Source: Favolaschia claudopus
Taxonomy: Eukaryota; Basidiomycota; Agaricomycetes; Agaricales; Mycenaceae
DNA length: 64,000 nucleotides
Assembly: GCA_037176885.1 (NCBI GenBank)
Contig: JAWWNJ010000001.1
Span: forward strand, 744,001 to 808,000
Direction of reading: 5' to 3'
The translations under genes were made by a program, and so were the position numbers. Position 1 is the stretch's first letter, and each line of letters opens with the position of its first letter. Shown here piece after piece: positions 59,101 to 64,000 of this stretch. Below the pieces are notes generated by a model, which did not search any database, was not told where the DNA came from, and saw only the letters and a program-made list of their open reading frames with translations.

Positions 59101-59559
59101 AGCCTTGCCACAGGATTCTGACTCTCAAATGAACTCACTGCCGCTCCTTACCGAGGAACTCGGTCGTCTCCCAGTTTACGACTCGTTCAATTACGAACCT
59201 ACGTTTCAAGGGAACGAACAAGCTTATGCTAATCCCGATCTCTTGGAGCCGGAAATGCTTTTCGGCGCTGAGCCGGCGCTGGGTGATTTTGTTCTTTTAG
59301 CTGCCATGTGGATGAGTTAACCGATACCGCCTCCTACAGATTCGATGTTTGCTTCGCAGGTACAACCTCAAGTCTCAGACATGCGAAGTTCAACTGTCGT
59401 GCAGATGGACCCTGCGCATTTTGATATGCCTGCTGGAAACGCGTATGTTAAATCCATCATTCAACTTCATTCTCTTGCTCAATGTTTGATCTCAGTAATT
59501 GGGAAGCTTGGACCGCGTATCTAGCAGGATTGGATAATATGAACCAACGCATTGGCTAA
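56121..59559 (+). CDS. Zn2Cys6 transcription factor ZnC, start codon altered to GTG
   Basis: Tandem paralog of ZnD. The equivalent of the ZnD ATG is GTG at 56119-56121, and no ATG in frame lies between the upstream TGA (55990) and the zinc cluster. The cluster is CDNCRRRKVRCDSSE...RCTNCKQAYAEC, with a 6-nt microexon TTCGCT at 56267-56272. The linker has TPREHVATILSTTTVYVPS and VAQYARNLEQEVADL. The fungal_trans region starts FPPDDLLDALLKIYFAQINP and includes LIVCALASRHSDDPRVF, WILAGLGVRMAQCAGAHHRG and YRRVFWIFVVEDTIL. A private intron at 57689-57741 is absent from the paralogs. The C-terminus has LLTEELGRLPVYDSFNY and ends NWEAWTAYLAGL...NQRIG with TAA 59557. The rest joins in frame, so either translation begins at a non-ATG or 5' exon, or the gene is freshly inactivated. 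Confidence 0.75.
56267..56272 (+). other. 6-nt microexon of ZnC
   Basis: TTCGCT sits between GCTAAG and GTGCGT. It completes K-V-R-C of the zinc cluster when joined to AAAG upstream and GCGACAG downstream. Without it the cluster lacks its third cysteine. Confidence 0.65.
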
Positions 59560-61430
59560 TTTGAACATGCGTATTCTTCCCGTGTTGTACCATATTACTC
59601 TACAGCTTAACTTCAACTCCCGATAACGAATAACGATACTGCCAGCTAGGCGGGGCGAGGCACGAACCGCGTCTAGCGCAAGATAAGATAGCGAGAGAGC
59701 GCGGGGAGCAATCTGATCACTGACGTCACAGAATCACATCGCTCTGCTCGGTACTTACCACCACCTCGCGCCGCGCTGGCGATTTTTGCGCGCAATTTCC
59801 GACCCATCCTCCTCACGCGTTTCTGTGGCGATTTTGCGTGCTAGCCGCCTGTAGCGTTGCTCACCATCCCGTTGTTGTCTCGTCATATCCTCTTTGCCAT
59901 CAAACTCGACGAATCTGATCTGCGGTCCTCTCTTGGTCCTCTCAACGACTTTGAGCTTCCTCTGTCAGCACTGCACTGGCGGAAGACCGCTTTCTGGTGA
60001 TGTTAGTTCTGTATTTGCGTCACTGGGGACGCGGTATGTTTCAATTACGATCCTTTTCTTTATTTTTCTTTCCTCTTCTTTTTTCTCTGTTTCCTATTTC
60101 TGCGTGCGCGGACTTGTAAATCCGCGCCCGCTACCAACACCGAGTGTCATATCGCGCGTGCTTTCTTTTTTTCTCTGTTTCTTATTCCTGCGTGCGCGGA
60201 CTTGTACGTCTGCGCCCGCTACCAACGCCGAGTGTCATATCGTGCGTGATTTCCTTTTTCTTTGTTTCTTATTTCTGCGTGCGCGGACTTGTACGTCCGC
60301 GCGCGCTACCATTGCCGAGTGTCATATCGCGCGAGCCTTTCCTTTTAATTCTTTCTTCATATCCTGCGCAGACTACCATCTCGTATTTCTGTCACCAAGG
60401 ACGCGGTATGTTTCATTTATGATTCTTTTCCTTGTCGCAGCGCTCCGGTTGGGGTGCCCGTCGCCACCTCGCGTTTGCCGGTCGCGCTTCGCTTTGGAGC
60501 ACTGCTCCTGTTTGGAGGTCCGGCTGCTCGCTTCTGGCGTCGGTATCCCCCAGTCTCGTGTCGCGCTGGCCGCGGGCTGCACACACGAGTACGTCTCCTG
60601 CCCGGTGTCGCCTTTGTTGCGCTCTGGTTGTCGGGAGCGTCTCGTGCGAGCTACGTCTCCCACTCCCCGGAGTTGCTTTTATTGCGCTCTCGGGTCGGGA
60701 GCGTCTCACAGCGGCCTGCGGCCATGCCTGACAAACCAACTTCACTATGCATGTTCACTTGCCCTTTATGGCATCCTTGCATGAATTTCTGTCATTCCCC
60801 GTCTCTTCGCGAGATATTCTTTTATTACATTACATACTGTACTACATCTCAGCTCCCAGAGCGCGACGAGCTAGCTTATTTGTTAGTTACTGGCGAAACC
60901 CGGAGCAACTCCCTTGTCGGCCCGGCCCCGCTGATACATAGACGCGTCAGATTTCTGCCCATCTCGTCCGTTTGTTCTGACCACTTGGTGGTCACTCGAG
61001 GCGTAATGTCACACTGCACGTCTTGAAACTGCAATGACTCTTTCGAATAGCGCCGTCGACTTCATCGTCAATCCCTTGTTATCTTGGACCTGCCAGCGTT
61101 CGCTTTGACCGGAATTGTCGGAAAGTAGTAAGTCCCCCGAGTTGACTCGGACACTGTGAGGGCTCCTTCCTTGTTCGAGTCGCTCAGAAATATGTACCGG
61201 TTACATATGCCGCATATAAGTTTTCGGCCTTGACAGCGCGAAACTCTACTCACATATTTGAACGGCAGCGACTGGCATCCAGCACGTTCTTCCATCGCTA
61301 CACGTCGCCTCCGTCCAAGCCCTTCGCGTACAAAAAATTCGCATGATGTTGAGAAACGAGCTGAGGGTTCAATGGTTCCGCGCCGTGTTCCGGTTCACCT
61401 GCATGACCAAGTCACCTACCTGGGTGTGCA
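59560..61430. other. Insertion between tandem ZnC and ZnD, possible mobile element
   Basis: About 1.9 kb of GC-richer DNA that interrupts the tandem duplication. It holds a three-copy 87-bp array (separate entry) flanked by 50-bp direct repeats, and a later GC-rich stretch with GCGCTCTSGKTYGGGAGCGTCTC twice (about 60618-60645 and 60678-60706). A 297-codon frame (59894-60784) crosses the array but is Cys/Ser-rich and has no family motif. No transposase or polymerase was found. It may be a non-autonomous element or LTR-like relic. Confidence 0.45.
60080..60336 (+). repeat. Tandem array, three copies of an 87-bp hairpin unit
   Basis: Units begin TGCGTGCGCGGACTTGT at 60101, 60189 and 60276 (steps 88 and 87). 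Each contains a stem-loop GCGCGGAC-TTGTAC-GTCCGCGC or a near variant, then CGCTACCAWYGCCGAG and TGTCATATCGYGCG, then a T-rich run with CTGTTTCTTATT. The array is bracketed by direct repeats with GACGCGGTATGTTTCA at about 60030 and 60400. Confidence 0.7.
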
Positions 61431-61939
61431 TCTGTAGAGAACTGCTTTCCGCTGCGCCGCAGCACTCGCTCAACGGCTCTCAAGTGTTCTCGACACCGCA
61501 AAAGTAGTAATCTGTGGTTAAGGTTAGCGGCTGAATCCGGAACTGTTCCGCCACACTACACATTTCACATCACTCATAACTGGCCGACAGCAATTTGTTT
61601 CGGCTATTCATTGACTTGGCTCCTTGACTATGCCAAGCTGAGGCTGGCTCTGGTTCTTCCGACAGTGACTTGTTCTGCGGCGCTACTAGTAGTCCCAGGA
61701 TCTGGAGCTATACGACTGGCAGGCCGCGCAACAAAGTTACCCCACCAGAATTACCTACCGTAACAGTCTTGAAACATCGACGATCCAGCAGGCAGTGCGG
61801 CCAAGCGAAACTTGAACTTGCTGCTGCGGTTGTGCTGCGAGATCAAGGCTTCGACTCGTGCAAACGCGTCTTTATAAACTTCACAACGTCAGGAAGACGT
61901 CGAATTATCATCAATCTGGCAAGACACGCCCAAGACCGC

Positions 61940-64000
61940 ATGGATTCGGACGACTCCGACGTTCCGGTACCCAAAGTGAAGAGGAGGAGGCTACAAAATT
62001 CCTGCGACAATTGTCGTAGAAGAAAAAGTGAGTCATGTAGTCAAAAAGATGCATGGGATTGTCGGCTCATGACGCTATTAGTTCGATGTAACCATATCCC
62101 TCTCGATTCCGTTCGCACCTGAACCTCGAGATTTTGTAGGCGACAGTGCCGAACAGCCGGGAAATCGGTGTACAAACTGCAAGCAAGCCTATCTTGAATG
62201 CATAAATTCTCGGCCGAAGGTGAGTTGGAGTCGCATGAATTTCGCTCAATCGTTGGCTGAAATATTTTCATTCTGTGGCAGAAAGGCGAAAAAGAACCAT
62301 CTCCCTCTTCCACCCCTGGTGCGGAATCTGTAAAGACCCCCCAAGAACACGTTGCGACAATCCTCTCAACAACAACCGTCTATGTTCCCTCACACGACAC
62401 CAACGTCAACCACGAAATTCTCGTACAAGTCGCCCACTATGCTCGCGACCTTGAAGAAGAGGTAGCAGACCTGCGGGCCCAATTGACCCAGCTTTCTGTT
62501 GGAGAGTCTTCTCTATTACAGACCAGCGATTTCACACCGTCGCCCGCTAGTTCCGCTAGCTCCCCCGCTTCCGGTGTTTCGGGTTCTGGAGATATTGATG
62601 AGCAGCCCCTAATTCGCGCTTTTTCGAGAGGGATGATTTTGTCTGGATCCGAAAGGCCTGACCGATTTTACGGACTGTCGAGTGGTGTTCAGTTCATCAA
62701 GGCGGCGATGAGCCATCTTGTGCGTTCTCTTAATATTTTCATATCGGTATGACTGATATACACTGAGCAGCATGGTGACCCTTCACATGTGGCTGGCGTC
62801 CAACGACCTGAATTCTGGACTATGCGAACGGTACGCTAAATCATTCGTTCGTTTATCAATTCTAGAAAGAACTGAATGAGACCACTGTTAGTGGGATAAA
62901 TACACTCTTCCCGCTCCCCGTCTAATCTTTCCGCCCGATGATCTGCTAGATGCGCTCATTAAAATATACTTTGCACGAGTGAATCCGCTCTTTGGTGTTC
63001 TGCATTATCCCAGCTTCCAACAATCTATCGTTGACGGGCTGCATCTGCGCAATAGAGAGTTTGGGGCGCTGGTCTTGGTCGTGTGTGCCTTAGGGAGCAG
63101 AAGTTCCGATGACCCCAGGGTGTTTGTCGAAGGGTCCGAGTCGGAGCATAGTGCTGGGTGGAAGTGGTATTCGCAAGTCCGCCCACTGCGCGCGCCGGTC
63201 ACGTTGGGGACTTCGTTGCCTCAGCTGCAATTGATTTGTGTATGTCGGGTTTTTCAAGTTATTGATTTTTCTTTCTTGCCCATTGAATATTCAACACAGC
63301 TCAGCGTGATATTCGTGGCGGGGATGACTATCCCGGAGGATGGATGGCTCCTCGCAGGGCTCGGTGTACGCATGGCTCAATGTGCTGGTGCCCATCATCG
63401 AGGAGGATATCAGAAACTGGATCCCCTCTCATCTGAACTCTATCGACGCGTTTTTTGGATTCTCTTCGCCGAGGATACCATCATGAGCTCTTTCAACGGC
63501 CGCCCTGCTATAGTCAAGCCTACCGAGTGAGTCGAATTTATCTGTCGCGTGTGCGCTCGTTGATATTTCTTCGTCATCATCTAGCTACGATGTGCCCCTG
63601 CCTACCGATCTGGACGAAGAATCATGGGGCATACCTAATGCGGTACAGCCAGAGGGGAAATTGTCCCAAGCCGTCTATCTCCCCGTCTACTTAAAGTTGA
63701 TACTGATCGTTCAACGGATTCAACGAGCGGTGGTGCGTTCGATTTCCCAGAACGGCATTGTCGGGCTACTGATCAATCTTCATCTGCAATAGTATCCAGT
63801 CAATGGACAGCTAAATCTCCAAGATGTGATCGTGGATCTTGAGTACGCTTCCTTCAGTTTTCCTCTCGAATCGTTTTGCTCATTAAATATGAAGTTCTGA
63901 ATTGAACAAATGGGTTGATGACATCCCGGAACATCGTAAATCTAAATTTTAGCGCAATTCGTGGGCTAATTTGTCGTAGTGAAATGGAATCCTCATCAAG
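61940..64000 (+). CDS. Zn2Cys6 transcription factor ZnD, partial at window end
   Basis: Tandem paralog of ZnC, offset about 5.8 kb. It starts with a clear ATG (MDSDDSDVPVPKVKRRRLQ), a basic run and the cluster CDNCRRRKIRCDSAE...RCTNCKQAYLEC. The 6-nt microexon TTCGAT is at 62082-62087. The linker has TPQEHVATILSTTTVYVPS and VAHYARDLEEEVADL, and QPLIRAFSRGMILSGSERPD is shared with ZnC. The fungal_trans region starts FPPDDLLDALIKIYFARVNP and includes LVVCALGSRSSDDPRVF, WLLAGLGVRMAQCAGAHHRG and YRRVFWILFAEDTIMSSF without the private intron of ZnC. The gene continues past 64000, so the C-terminus is not seen. Frames join as far as they can be followed; it is the better candidate for the functional member of the pair. 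Confidence 0.85.
62082..62087 (+). other. 6-nt microexon of ZnD
   Basis: TTCGAT lies between GCTATTAG and GTAACC. It supplies the I-R-C join between AAAA of the first exon and GCGACAG of the next, restoring the zinc-cluster spacing. Confidence 0.65.

Noticed and set aside
59894..60784. 297-codon open frame across the 87-bp array
   Set aside because: It is built largely from tandem repeat units, is Cys/Ser/Leu-rich with no family motif, and continues through GC-rich non-coding-like DNA.

Overview
The window reads as nuclear DNA of a filamentous basidiomycete, most likely a mushroom-forming agaricomycete. Genes are cut by many 45-70 bp introns with GT(A/G)AGT-like donors. The protein set is fungal: Zn2Cys6 regulators with the fungal transcription-factor domain, a large agaricomycete F-box family, CCR4-NOT subunit 3, COP9 signalosome subunit 3, an M17 aminopeptidase, a GCN4-type bZIP and a CBM21 protein phosphatase-1 targeting subunit. 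I saw no rRNA, tRNA, CRISPR or prokaryotic features. Exon structures were assembled by eye from frames, splice sites and comparison between paralogs inside the window.

Layout. 1-996 (-): LACTB2-type metallo-beta-lactamase with several frame breaks. 1227-4435: an F-box gene (-) and a small unknown gene (+), divergently transcribed and both damaged (copy A). 4952-7633 (+): NOT3. 7634-10552: intergenic. 10553-13874 (+): Zn2Cys6 regulator ZnA. 13875-20779: gene-poor, with a fold-back element at 16485-17146. 20780-25205 (-): CBM21/PP1 regulatory subunit. 25206-31600: a long pyrimidine-rich field of degenerate repeats with no convincing gene. 35849-39053 (-): Zn2Cys6 regulator ZnB. 40303-40747 (+): small orphan gene. 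41654-42211 (+): bZIP. 44107-46523 (+): leucyl aminopeptidase. 46690-46990 (-): broken piece of a membrane-protein gene. 47327-50414: second, inverted copy of the divergent pair (copy B), with an intact F-box gene. 50995-51609 (-): intact membrane-protein gene. 53074-54675 (+): CSN3. 56121-59559 and 61940-64000 (+): tandem Zn2Cys6 regulators ZnC and ZnD; ZnD runs off the window. A repeat-bearing insertion lies between them.

Housekeeping genes are single copy and look intact apart from the LACTB2 gene. The interest lies in the accessory material. Four paralogous Zn2Cys6 regulators show different exon structures in the DNA-binding domain. Three of them carry a 6-nt microexon, one has an extra intron flanked by 12-bp direct repeats, one has a private intron in the fungal_trans region, and one has lost its ATG. 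The F-box pair is an inverted segmental duplication about 44 kb apart, with one copy decaying. Both F-box copies and ZnA appear to use GC-AG introns. I found no gene cluster that makes a wholly new system; the most novel material is this record of intron gain, duplication and decay.
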